This document shows positions 10,466-21,275 of a stretch of 64,000 nucleotides of DNA, piece after piece. This DNA comes from Prochlorococcus sp. AG-679-M10 (GTDB taxonomy: Bacteria > Cyanobacteriota > Cyanobacteriia > PCC-6307 > Cyanobiaceae), in the NCBI GenBank assembly GCA_003210655.1, contig QCUQ01000004.1:1-64000 (forward strand), in the 5' to 3' direction. The translations under genes and the position numbers were made by a program. The notes below the pieces were generated by a model, which was not told the DNA's origin, made no database searches, and was given only the letters and a program-made list of their open reading frames with translations. Within the stretch, counting starts at the first letter, position 1; the number at the start of each line of letters is the position of its first letter.

Positions 10466-10747
10466 ATGAAAAGATTAGATTTAATTTTTAGTGAAAGAGA
10501 GCTTGATGCGATTATCAATACATTAGAAAAAGCTAATGTACCTGGCTACACCATAATGAAACATGCAACAGGTAGAGGTCCTGAAAGAGTTGTGACAGAA
10601 GATATGGAGTTTACTGGATTTGGTTCGAATGCTCACGTTATAGTTTTTTGTGAACAAGATTTAATTGATAAAATGCGAGAGAATATTAAGTCTGATCTAA
10701 GTTATTACGGTGGAGTAGCTTATATTTCAGAAGCAACACCTTTATAA
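10466..10747 (+). CDS. sbtB: PII-like protein SbtB
   Basis: KHATGRGPERVVTEDMEFTGFGSNAHVIVFCE PII-like fold sequence, downstream of sbtA. Confidence 0.82.
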   Translation: MKRLDLIFSERELDAIINTLEKANVPGYTIMKHATGRGPERVVTEDMEFTGFGSNAHVIVFCEQDLIDKMRENIKSDLSYYGGVAYISEATPL

Positions 10748-10752
10748 ATTCT

Positions 10753-11709
10753 TCAAGAGTGTATCCAATCAACTCTTATATTTTTTCTGCTATTTAAATA
10801 ACGGTCTATAGACATGGCTGCTATACATCCATCTGATGCTGCGACAACAGCCTGTTTGAAAGGCGTATTTCTTATATCACCAATAGCCCAAACGCCATCA
10901 GAATTTGTAGACATAAAATCATCAACAATTACACCTCCATCTTCCTTTAAAGCAATTTGATCTCCTAAAAAATCAGTAATTGGCTTTGAACCACTCATGT
11001 ATACAAAGACTCCATCTAAATCAAGATTAATAGGTCCTTCTTCTTGTTTATTCTTGACAACAACACCATTTACTCCCATATCATTTCCTATTATTTCTAA
11101 TAATCTGGTTCTACTCCAATGTTTAATATTAGAACTATCCATTAATTCCATAGCTTCCTCATTATCTGACTTTGGATCACTCGATGTAATCCAATGTACA
11201 GTCGAAGCAAATTTAGTAAGAACAGTAGCTTCTTCAATTGCTTCTTTATTGGCCCCAACAACTGCAACTTCTCTATTTTTATAAAAAGCACCATCACATG
11301 TAGCACAATAACTTACACCCTTTCCTAAGAAATCTGCTTCTCCTTTAAATGAAGCAGGTCTACCCATAGCTCCACTTGCGAGTACTAGTGCTTTTGCTTT
11401 AAAAGTTCCTTCCGGTGTATAAACAGTCTTCCAATCTTCTGCTACATCAATACCAAAAACTTGAGCTCTTCTATAGTCAGTTCCATATTGAACAGCTTGT
11501 TCTCTCATTAATGTAAGCAATTTTTCGCCACTAATATCTACAGGAACTCCAGGATAATTTGCAATTTGATGAGTTATTGCTAAAGCTCCAACAGATGGAT
11601 TCTTATCTATAATTACGGTCTTTAAGTTAGAACGAGATGTATACAACGCACATGTGCATCCAGCTGGACCACCACCAATAATCGCAACATCTGTCTCAAT
11701 AATTTCCAA
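10753..11709 (-). CDS. Thioredoxin reductase-like FAD flavoprotein (candidate diflavin-linked disulfide oxidoreductase)
   Basis: IGGGPAGCTCALY FAD motif, CATCDG active disulfide, GDIRNTPFKQAVVAASDGC; canonical NADPH motif absent. Confidence 0.8.
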   Translation of the reverse strand: MEIIETDVAIIGGGPAGCTCALYTSRSNLKTVIIDKNPSVGALAITHQIANYPGVPVDISGEKLLTLMREQAVQYGTDYRRAQVFGIDVAEDWKTVYTPEGTFKAKALVLASGAMGRPASFKGEADFLGKGVSYCATCDGAFYKNREVAVVGANKEAIEEATVLTKFASTVHWITSSDPKSDNEEAMELMDSSNIKHWSRTRLLEIIGNDMGVNGVVVKNKQEEGPINLDLDGVFVYMSGSKPITDFLGDQIALKEDGGVIVDDFMSTNSDGVWAIGDIRNTPFKQAVVAASDGCIAAMSIDRYLNSRKNIRVDWIHS

Positions 11710-11964
11710 TTTAATAAAACTCCTTTTAATCGATAATTAGATGAGTTTTTGGGTAGAAAAAAATACTATTTAAATTTCTAGCCTTTTTACATAATTATAA
11801 GTTAAAAGAAAAAAAAGGAAAAAGCATAATATAGATACAAACTTACATAGGAAAAATAAGAATAGAGAAATAAAAAAGGAAATCAATTACCTGATTTGTT
11901 CTCAATTGATCTATTATTAGATAGATGAAAGTTAAGAATTACTTAAAGGCTTTAAATATCATTT

Positions 11965-12282
11965 ATGACGAATTCTGATTATCTTTTGAAAGCAGCTATT
12001 AAAAAGGTAACTGAAAAATTAAACGAAATAGTCGTTGAGAAAATTGAAGAAGCTTCAAATATTGCTCAAGATGTTCCAGAAAAAATCAAAAAAGAATTTG
12101 AAACGCTAAAAGAGGCAATAATTGAAGAGGCTGCAAGAATGGAAAATGAAGTAAGTAAGAGTAGAAATGCTGATAATTCAGAATCTAATAAAGATCCATA
12201 TTTAAGTGATGTTCTAAAAGAAATAGAGGATATTAAAGTAAAAATTGATCATTTTAATAGAAAAATGAATAATACAATTTAA
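11965..12282 (+). CDS. Hypothetical protein, predicted alpha-helical/coiled coil
   Basis: 105-aa charged, Glu/Lys-rich ORF; end shares its last base with the start of the next ORF. Confidence 0.65.
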   Translation: MTNSDYLLKAAIKKVTEKLNEIVVEKIEEASNIAQDVPEKIKKEFETLKEAIIEEAARMENEVSKSRNADNSESNKDPYLSDVLKEIEDIKVKIDHFNRKMNNTI

Positions 12283-13949
12283 TGAATAATCATAAATTAA
12301 AAAATCGAATAAAGAAAATCAAAAGAGGACTTCTTATTTGGAGAATACTTATTTTACTTTTGGTTAATTTATGGCTAGATAATTTAATATTTAAAATTTT
12401 TCGAACTAATAAACATAAAAAAAATAAAGTTCAAATAAAAAGAGCAAAGTGGTTTACTAATCAATTAATTGAACTTGGTTCTGCTTTTATCAAAATTGGT
12501 CAGCTATTATCTGCGAGACCTGATTTAATTCCGAATACTTGGATACAAGAATTATCAAAGTTACAAGATCAAGTTCCTCAGTTCTCATATACGAAAGTTG
12601 AAGAAATTATCCAAAAAGAATTAGGAAATAAGTTCTCAGAAATCAACCAAATTACTTCTACTCCAATTGGATCAGCTTCGTTAGCTCAGGTTCATAAAGC
12701 AACTTTAAAAGATGGGAAAGAAGTTGTATTTAAAGTTCAAAGACCTAATCTGAAGAATTTATTCACAATCGATTTGAACATAATGCAACAAATTGCTTCC
12801 ATAATTCAAAAGAATAAGAACTGGAGTCGAGGAAGGAATTGGGTTGCAATAGCAAAAGAGTGTAGAAAAGTTCTTATGAAAGAACTAGATTTTAAATGTG
12901 AAGCTCAATATGCCGCAAGATTTAGGCAGCAATTTCTTGATGATGAAAATGTAGCAGTTCCTGAGGTAATTTGGAACTTGAGCACTGAAAAAGTTCTTTG
13001 TTTAAGTTATTTAGAAGGTACAAAAATAAGTGATGTTGAAAAATTAAAATCTAAGAATATTGACTTATCAAAGATTGCAGAAATAGGTGCAGTTAGCTAT
13101 TTAAAACAGCTCGTAAATTATGGTTTTTTTCATGCTGATCCTCATCCAGGTAACTTAGCCGTTTCAAATTCAGGCAAATTAATCTTTTATGATTTTGGGA
13201 TGATGGGCAATATTTCAAATAGTCTACAAGCAAGCTTAGGATCTATGGTTCAATCTGCAGCATTAAGAGATGCATCATCACTAGTAACTCAACTCCAGCA
13301 AGCGGGGTTGATTTCTAAAGATATAGATGTGGGTCCAGTTAGAAGATTAGTTAGATTAATGCTGAGAGAAGCTTTAACTCCACCATTCAGCCCAAATATC
13401 ATTGAAAAACTATCTGGGGACTTATACGAACTTGTTTATGAAACTCCTTTTCAGCTTCCAGTTGATTTAATATTTGTAATGAGAGCACTATCAACTTTTG
13501 AAGGTGTTGGTAGAATGTTAGATCCAGGGTTTAACCTTGTAACAATAACTAAGCCTTATCTAATTGATTTAATGACTTCTAACAATCAAACACCTAATGA
13601 TTTAATTAACCAATTTGGTAGGCAAGTAGGAGAGTTAGGTTCAAAGGCTGTAGGTATCCCAAAAAGAATTGATGAGAGTTTAGAGAGATTAGAACAGGGT
13701 GATTTACAACTTCAAATAAGGATGGGCGAATCTGATAGGCAATTTAAGAAAATGTTTACAGCGCAAAAATCATTAGGTCATTCTATTCTTATAGGAAGCT
13801 TAACCATAGCATCAGCTTTACTAGTAACTAATAACCAAAATAATTTTGCAGTCTTACCTTTAATTTTTGCAGCACCAATAAGTATTGATTGGATTAAGTG
13901 TCAATTAAGCATGAGAAAAGGTTCAAGAATAGAAAAGCTTAAGCAATAA
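12282..13949 (+). CDS. ABC1/UbiB family kinase-like protein
   Basis: FIKIGQLLSARPDLIP (KxGQ), GSASLAQVHKA, FHADPHPGNL, YDFGMMG. Confidence 0.92.
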   Translation: MNNHKLKNRIKKIKRGLLIWRILILLLVNLWLDNLIFKIFRTNKHKKNKVQIKRAKWFTNQLIELGSAFIKIGQLLSARPDLIPNTWIQELSKLQDQVPQFSYTKVEEIIQKELGNKFSEINQITSTPIGSASLAQVHKATLKDGKEVVFKVQRPNLKNLFTIDLNIMQQIASIIQKNKNWSRGRNWVAIAKECRKVLMKELDFKCEAQYAARFRQQFLDDENVAVPEVIWNLSTEKVLCLSYLEGTKISDVEKLKSKNIDLSKIAEIGAVSYLKQLVNYGFFHADPHPGNLAVSNSGKLIFYDFGMMGNISNSLQASLGSMVQSAALRDASSLVTQLQQAGLISKDIDVGPVRRLVRLMLREALTPPFSPNIIEKLSGDLYELVYETPFQLPVDLIFVMRALSTFEGVGRMLDPGFNLVTITKPYLIDLMTSNNQTPNDLINQFGRQVGELGSKAVGIPKRIDESLERLEQGDLQLQIRMGESDRQFKKMFTAQKSLGHSILIGSLTIASALLVTNNQNNFAVLPLIFAAPISIDWIKCQLSMRKGSRIEKLKQ

Positions 13950-13952
13950 AAA

Positions 13953-15248
<1,296 letters not shown>

Positions 15249-15442
15249 TTAATTAATACTATTTAAATCCTATAAATAGCTGAAGTATTTGGCTAATATC
15301 TGAAATATAAAGAAGATAATCAAATAATTTTTTTTGATTTCAAAACAAGTGCCAAAACCCTTTACCAATTATCTAGTATTCATGCAAATTTTCCAACCAA
15401 ACTAGAAACTCTCTGCATTTCTAAATTTTTTTTAATTTCATC

Positions 15443-15464
15443 TTATAATTTGAAAAAATTATAA
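15443..15464. repeat. Inverted repeat, 9-bp arms with GAAA loop
   Basis: ttataattt-GAAA-aaattataa in the eno/clpB-like intergenic region. Confidence 0.4.
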
Positions 15465-15529
15465 ATGATCATTAAGTTATTCTTAATTAAGATAAATTTA
15501 AATTATCAGGCATAAATTTTGTATAGTTC

Positions 15530-18289
15530 ATGAGAGAAACTCTTACATCAAATCCAGAACTTTTTAGTGATATAAGCTGGAATCTTCTTCTTTTGGGAGA
15601 AGAAACTGCAAAAAAATGGGACCATAGTGAATTTAATATTGAACACATTATTCATACTTTGTTCACATCAAGTGAATTCTTTTCATTCATTGAAAAGTTA
15701 TCAATAGATCAAAATACAGTTCTAGATATAACTGAAGATTTTTTAGAAGAAACCCCAATAAATGATTCAGATATTTTTACTATTGGTGAAGAGCTCGAAA
15801 TTTTATTAGACAATGCATATCAAATCAAAGCACAATGGGGATCTAATTTAATAGAGATTCCTCATCTTTTAATTGCTTTAGGTAGAGATTCAAGAATAGG
15901 TAATTATGTTTTTCAAGAGGGAGACCTTTCAGTAGAGCAATTAGAAGAAGAATTAAAATTGTCCCCAAATATTATTCAAAGAGAAAATTACCTAGAAAAT
16001 AAGAAATATATATCTGATGAAGATAATAAATTAATCAATCCATCCATCGATGAAAGTAATAAGGAGGACCTAATAAAAGAATCAAAAGCCATCATCCCTT
16101 CAAAGAAAAGTAATCTTAAAATTAATGCCAAGCAAATGATTGAAGAGAATGCACTTTCTCTTTACGGAAAAGATTTAACAGGATCTGCTGAAAAAGGTCT
16201 ACTAGACCCCGTAATAGGTAGAGAGGATGAGATTAATAGCTTAATGAGAGTTTTATCTCGAAGAAGCAAAAACAATCCAATCCTCATTGGTTATCCAGGA
16301 GTCGGGAAAACTTCCATTGCCAAATTACTTGCTCAATTGATTGTAGAAAAAAAAGTTCCTGATTCATTAAAAAACGTAAAAATTATTTCTCTCGACTTAG
16401 GAGCATTAGTTTCAGGAACAAAATTTAGAGGTCAATTAGAGGAAAGACTAAGCTTAATACTTAATGAAATAAAAGACTCAAATCAGGGAATTATTTTATT
16501 TATTGATGAAATTCATACAATAATCAGCTCTGATAGAACTACAACAGATATAAGCAATATATTAAAACCTTTATTAACTGAAGGTGACCTGAGATGCATA
16601 GGAACAACAACCCCTGAAAAATTTCGCGAAAGTATTGAAAAAGATCAAACATTAAATAATTGTTTTCAAAAGATATTAGTGAATGAACCATCAGTTGAGT
16701 TAAGTGCAAAAATCTTACAAGGTGTAAAAAAGAAATATGAATTACATCATGGCATTAGAATTACAGAAGAAGCAATTAATTGTTCTGCGAGACTTGCAGA
16801 TAGATACATCAGTGATAAGTGCCTTCCAGATAAAGCAATAGATTTAATAGATGAAGCAGCGGCACAATTAAAAATTGAATCTAATATAAAACCTCAAATA
16901 ATTAGCGAGGAAGAAAACAATATAGATACTATTGAAAATAAATTAAAAAATATTTTTCCTGAAAATATAGAAGAAAGAGAACAATTATTAGAAAGCAAAG
17001 AAATATCTATTAAGAAATTAAATAAAATTACTAATGATTGGATTAATGACCGAGAAAAAATGGAAGAACTAACTTTTTTGTTAAAAGAGGAGGATAGGCT
17101 TGCTCACAGAATCGAAGAAGTAAAAATCAATAATGATGAATTAGATAATTTGAATATCCTTAATAATTTAGAAGAAGAACTGAATAAAGTTGAATATGAA
17201 ATAAAAAATGTTGAGATAAGTTTCCAGAAAATTCAAAGAAATAAAAAATATAATTTTAAATATCAAGTTGAATCTGATGATATTGCTGATGTTGTTTCAA
17301 AAATAACTGGGATTCCTATTACCAAAGTAGTTTCTAATGAACGAAAAAAATTAGTGAATTTAGAGTTAGAAATAAGCGAAAAAGTTATTGGACAAAAAAA
17401 AGCGATAGAAGCTGTTTCTTCTGCGATAAGAAGAGCGAGAGTTGGAATGAAGAATCCTAAAAGACCAATTGGATCATTCTTATTTATGGGTCCGACAGGA
17501 GTTGGTAAAACAGAATTAGCAAAATCTCTGGCATCATCATTATTTGATGAAGAAGAAGCTTTATTAAGGTTGGATATGAGTGAATATATGGAGAAAAATG
17601 CTGTCGCAAGACTTTTAGGAGCGCCTCCAGGTTATATTGGATATGAAGAGGGAGGGCAATTAACTGAAGCAGTTAGGAGAAAACCTTATTCTGTAATTCT
17701 CCTTGATGAGATCGAAAAAGCGCATGCAGAAGTTTTCAATATCCTCCTACAAGTTTTAGATGAAGGAAGATTAACTGATTCTCAAGGAAGAACGGTTGAC
17801 TTCAAAAATACAGTTATAATAATGACTAGTAATTTAGCTGGAAAAATAATTCTAGAAGATTCAATAAATACTTCGAATTACAAAGAAAATTCCGAATTAA
17901 GACAACAAACATTACAAAATTCTATTAATAAATCATTATCCTCTATTTTTAGACCCGAATTTCTAAATAGAATCGATGAAATAGTAAAGTTTGATCCACT
18001 ATCAATTGATCAACTACAAAAAATAATTCTTTTACAAGTAGAAGACTTAAAGAAATTATTACTTGAACAGGGGATAAAAATTAACATTGATAAAAGAGTT
18101 ATTCAAAAGATTGCTAATGATTCCTATCAGCCTGAATATGGTGCTAGGCCCTTAGGAAGAGAACTTAGAAGACAAATAGAGAATCCCCTAGCATCAAAAC
18201 TATTGGAAGATAATTTTAAAAATAAAAAAAATATATCTGTAAAGATTAGTCCTTCAAAAAAAGATGAGATTTTATTTAAACCTAGCTGA
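15530..18289 (+). CDS. ClpB/Hsp100-like AAA+ ATPase, divergent (ClpB2-like)
   Basis: Two Walker A motifs (GYPGVGKTS, GPTGVGKTE), NBD2 pore loop GAPPGYIGYEEGG, linker region; divergent N-domain. Confidence 0.9.
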   Translation: MRETLTSNPELFSDISWNLLLLGEETAKKWDHSEFNIEHIIHTLFTSSEFFSFIEKLSIDQNTVLDITEDFLEETPINDSDIFTIGEELEILLDNAYQIKAQWGSNLIEIPHLLIALGRDSRIGNYVFQEGDLSVEQLEEELKLSPNIIQRENYLENKKYISDEDNKLINPSIDESNKEDLIKESKAIIPSKKSNLKINAKQMIEENALSLYGKDLTGSAEKGLLDPVIGREDEINSLMRVLSRRSKNNPILIGYPGVGKTSIAKLLAQLIVEKKVPDSLKNVKIISLDLGALVSGTKFRGQLEERLSLILNEIKDSNQGIILFIDEIHTIISSDRTTTDISNILKPLLTEGDLRCIGTTTPEKFRESIEKDQTLNNCFQKILVNEPSVELSAKILQGVKKKYELHHGIRITEEAINCSARLADRYISDKCLPDKAIDLIDEAAAQLKIESNIKPQIISEEENNIDTIENKLKNIFPENIEEREQLLESKEISIKKLNKITNDWINDREKMEELTFLLKEEDRLAHRIEEVKINNDELDNLNILNNLEEELNKVEYEIKNVEISFQKIQRNKKYNFKYQVESDDIADVVSKITGIPITKVVSNERKKLVNLELEISEKVIGQKKAIEAVSSAIRRARVGMKNPKRPIGSFLFMGPTGVGKTELAKSLASSLFDEEEALLRLDMSEYMEKNAVARLLGAPPGYIGYEEGGQLTEAVRRKPYSVILLDEIEKAHAEVFNILLQVLDEGRLTDSQGRTVDFKNTVIIMTSNLAGKIILEDSINTSNYKENSELRQQTLQNSINKSLSSIFRPEFLNRIDEIVKFDPLSIDQLQKIILLQVEDLKKLLLEQGIKINIDKRVIQKIANDSYQPEYGARPLGRELRRQIENPLASKLLEDNFKNKKNISVKISPSKKDEILFKPS

Positions 18290-18339
18290 TGAGCTAAAAT
18301 AATGATAAGTTTTTTAAACTTTAACTAAATTAAAATTTT

Positions 18340-18579
18340 GTGACAAGTCCCACTAATCAAGAACCTCTTAAAAAAGAGCCTTCTGAAATAAAAGAGCCCA
18401 AAAAAAAGAAGAATTTTTTAACTTCTACATTCGATGAACTCAAACTAGTTGTGTGGCCTAACAAACAACAGTTATTTAGCGAATCTATTGCTGTTATAAT
18501 TATGGTATCCTTTTCAGCAGCAGCAATTGCATCTGTAAGCAGATTTTATGGATGGGCAGCGTCACAAATTTTCCGTTAA
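18340..18579 (+). CDS. secE: Preprotein translocase subunit SecE
   Basis: FDELKLVVWPNKQQLF plus one TM helix, directly upstream of nusG; GTG start. Confidence 0.92.
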   Translation: MTSPTNQEPLKKEPSEIKEPKKKKNFLTSTFDELKLVVWPNKQQLFSESIAVIIMVSFSAAAIASVSRFYGWAASQIFR

Positions 18580-18654
18580 ATTAAAAAATTTTTAAATATA
18601 GCTTCAATCCTATAATTTTAAAAAATCATTTATCCAGTTTCCAGAGAAAGAAAA

Positions 18655-19266
18655 ATGAGTAATGAATTGACAACAAACATTAATTCTCAAAAGGCTAATA
18701 CGAGTATAGCTAGATGGTATGCAGTTCAAGTTGCATCAAGTTGTGAAAAGAAAGTAAAGGCTACTCTCGAGCAAAGGTCAGTAACTTTAGGTGTTAATAA
18801 TAGAATTATAGAGATTGAGATACCTCAAACTCCTGGTATTAAACTTAAGAAAGATGGTTCCAGACAAACTACAGAGGAAAAAGTTTTCCCTGGTTACGTA
18901 TTGGTTAGGATGATTCTGGATGAAGATACAATGATGGCTGTTAAAAGTACTCCTAATGTCATTAATTTTGTTGGAGCGGAAGATGGAAGAGGCAGCGCTA
19001 GATCACGAGGACATATCAAACCTCGCCCCTTATCCAGACAAGAGGTAAATAGAATATTTAAGCGCGCCTCGGAGAAGAAAGCTGTAATAAAATTAGATCT
19101 TGAGGAAAAAGATAGAATTATTGTTACTAGTGGACCTTTTAAAGATTTTCAGGGTGAAGTTATAGAAGTTTCAGGTGAAAGAAATAAATTAAAAGCATTA
19201 CTTTCAATCTTTGGGCGCGAAACTCCTGTAGAATTAGAATTCTCCCAAATCAATAAACAGAATTAA
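18655..19266 (+). CDS. nusG: Transcription termination/antitermination factor NusG
   Basis: RWYAVQVASSCEKKV, VFPGYVLVRM, GPFKDFQGEV KOW motif. Confidence 0.95.
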   Translation: MSNELTTNINSQKANTSIARWYAVQVASSCEKKVKATLEQRSVTLGVNNRIIEIEIPQTPGIKLKKDGSRQTTEEKVFPGYVLVRMILDEDTMMAVKSTPNVINFVGAEDGRGSARSRGHIKPRPLSRQEVNRIFKRASEKKAVIKLDLEEKDRIIVTSGPFKDFQGEVIEVSGERNKLKALLSIFGRETPVELEFSQINKQN

Positions 19267-19327
19267 TTATTTTTTTGTTTATCGAGTAAATTAATCATTT
19301 TAAATCCCGTTTAAATTCACGAAACTA

Positions 19328-19753
19328 ATGGCAAAAAAAATTGTTGCAGTTATTAAACTAGCACTTCAAGCTGGCAAAGCAAATCCAGCCCCACCAGTGG
19401 GTCCAGCGTTAGGTCAGCACGGTGTCAATATTATGGCATTCTGCAAAGAATATAATGCGAGAACACAAGATAAAGCCGGTTTTGTTATTCCTGTTGAAAT
19501 TTCAGTTTTTGAAGATAGAAGCTTTACCTTCATAACCAAAACTCCACCTGCTTCAGTCTTAATAACTAAAGCTGCTGGTATCGAAAAAGGAGCTGGTGAA
19601 TCTTCTAAAGGATCTGTTGGAAATATTAGTAAATCTCAATTAGAGGAGATAGCCAAAACAAAGCTTCCTGATTTAAACTGTACAAGTATTGAGTCAGCTA
19701 TGAAGGTGATTGAAGGAACTGCTCGAAATATGGGCGTTTCAATTACTGAATAA
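19328..19753 (+). CDS. rplK: 50S ribosomal protein L11
   Basis: [26 protein letters not shown]. Confidence 0.98.
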   Translation: MAKKIVAVIKLALQAGKANPAPPVGPALGQHGVNIMAFCKEYNARTQDKAGFVIPVEISVFEDRSFTFITKTPPASVLITKAAGIEKGAGESSKGSVGNISKSQLEEIAKTKLPDLNCTSIESAMKVIEGTARNMGVSITE

Positions 19754-19785
19754 TTTCAATCCCAAACATTCACTTTTTTAGGGGA

Positions 19786-19801
19786 GGTTAATTATTTAAC
19801 C
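19786..19801 (+). promoter_or_regulatory. Small hairpin in rplK-rplA spacer
   Basis: ggttaa-ttat-ttaacc perfect stem in the 67-nt spacer. Confidence 0.3.
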
Positions 19802-19820
19802 GTTTGAACCCAAATATATT

Positions 19821-20528
19821 ATGAAAAAACTATCCAAAAGAATGACGGCTCTATCAACAAAGATAGAAGATCGTACTTACGCTCCCCTTGAAGCCTTAGG
19901 TATTGTCAAGGAAAATTCAAACGCTAAATTTGATGAGACTATTGAAGCCCATATTCGGTTAGGAATTGATCCTAAATATACAGATCAACAGCTTAGAACA
20001 ACAGTAGCTCTACCTAATGGAACTGGCCAAAGTATTAAAATTGCTGTCATAACAAGTGGTGAAAATGTAGCAAAAGCTAAATCTGCAGGTGCAGATCTTT
20101 TTGGAGAAGAGGATCTTGTAGAAAGCATTAATAAAGGTAATATGGATTTTGATTTACTTATTGCTACTCCTGATATGATGCCAAAAGTAGCAAAACTTGG
20201 AAGAGTTTTAGGTCCAAGGGGGTTAATGCCTAATCCTAAAGCGGGTACGGTAACTGGCGATATAGCTAGTGCAATAAAAGAATTTAAAGCGGGCAAACTA
20301 GAATTTAGAGCAGATAAAGCAGGCATTGTGCATGTTCGCTTTGGGAAAGCTAGTTTTACTGAAAATGCCTTATTTGAAAACTTAAAGACATTACAAGAAT
20401 CAATTGATAAAAATAAGCCTAGTGGTGCGAAGGGTAAGTATTGGAGAAGTTTTTATATAACTTCAACTATGGGACCTTCTGTTCAAGTAGATATAAATGC
20501 TTTGCAAGATTATCAGCCTGAAAGTTAA
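19821..20528 (+). CDS. rplA: 50S ribosomal protein L1
   Basis: [27 protein letters not shown]. Confidence 0.98.
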   Translation: MKKLSKRMTALSTKIEDRTYAPLEALGIVKENSNAKFDETIEAHIRLGIDPKYTDQQLRTTVALPNGTGQSIKIAVITSGENVAKAKSAGADLFGEEDLVESINKGNMDFDLLIATPDMMPKVAKLGRVLGPRGLMPNPKAGTVTGDIASAIKEFKAGKLEFRADKAGIVHVRFGKASFTENALFENLKTLQESIDKNKPSGAKGKYWRSFYITSTMGPSVQVDINALQDYQPES

Positions 20529-20555
20529 CTCTCTGTAGTATAATTTTAAAGCAAT

Positions 20556-20645
20556 AATACGGCCAAAGAAAGTAGGTTGATTTAGTTCCGGCTAAATTTT
20601 TAAACCCTGCCGAGGTTTCGTCTTAATTATTTTCTTTTTGGATCT
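20556..20645 (+). promoter_or_regulatory. Ribosomal protein L10 leader (candidate L10-L12 binding cis-regulatory RNA)
   Basis: gtaggtt...aaccctgccgagg helix with internal tttag-ttccgg-ctaaa hairpin; CCTGCCGAGG element as in known L10 leaders; immediately upstream of rplJ. Confidence 0.8.
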
Positions 20646-20719
20646 AATAAGTGCGGCCTCTTTCATAAATGGACTTTACCGCATTTCCTGCTCTTCCTAA
20701 ATTACGATCCAAAAAAACA

Positions 20720-21247
20720 ATGGGCCGAACAATAGAGAATAAGCAAAAAATCGTCACAGAAATAAAATCTCTGTTAGATGATTCGGAAATGGCTGTAGTT
20801 CTTGACTATAAAGGTTTAACTATCAAGGAGATGTCTGATTTGCGATCAAGATTGCAAACAAATAATGGCATTTGCAAAGTTACTAAAAACTCATTAATGC
20901 GTAAAGCAATTGATGGTAATAGTAATTGGACTGATCTTGAATCTTTACTAACAGGAACTAATGCTTTTGTTTTAATCAAAGAAGATGTTGGAGGCGCTGT
21001 AAAAGCAATTCAATCTTTTCAGAAAGAGACAAAAAAATCCGAAACCAAAGGAGCTTTATTCGAGGGTAGACTTCTCAGCGAATCTGAAATAAAAGAAATC
21101 GCAAATCTACCTTCTAGAGAGGTATTAATGGCAAAAATTGCTGGCGCATTAAATGGTGTTGCTACAAAAATTGCTATTTCTATCAATGAAGTACCTTCTG
21201 GACTTGCTAGATCACTTAAACAACATTCTGAAAAATCAGAATCTTAA
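20720..21247 (+). CDS. rplJ: 50S ribosomal protein L10
   Basis: [34 protein letters not shown]; start corrected from 20669 to the ATG at 20720. Confidence 0.95.
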   Translation: MGRTIENKQKIVTEIKSLLDDSEMAVVLDYKGLTIKEMSDLRSRLQTNNGICKVTKNSLMRKAIDGNSNWTDLESLLTGTNAFVLIKEDVGGAVKAIQSFQKETKKSETKGALFEGRLLSESEIKEIANLPSREVLMAKIAGALNGVATKIAISINEVPSGLARSLKQHSEKSES

Positions 21248-21275
21248 ACTTCACAATTAATTATCTACTAAGAAA

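Noticed and set aside
11710-11964. Possible small RNA in the purine-rich spacer between the TrxR-like gene and the hypothetical ORF
   Set aside because: No clear hairpin/terminator or promoter pair; the A/G-rich sequence alone is not evidence.
18280-18300. tagct-gatg-agcta mini-hairpin at the clpB-like stop
   Set aside because: Only 5 bp, overlaps the stop codon and lacks a T-tract; not supported as a terminator.
19985-20326. 113-aa minus-strand ORF antisense to rplA
   Set aside because: Shadow ORF of a highly conserved ribosomal protein gene.
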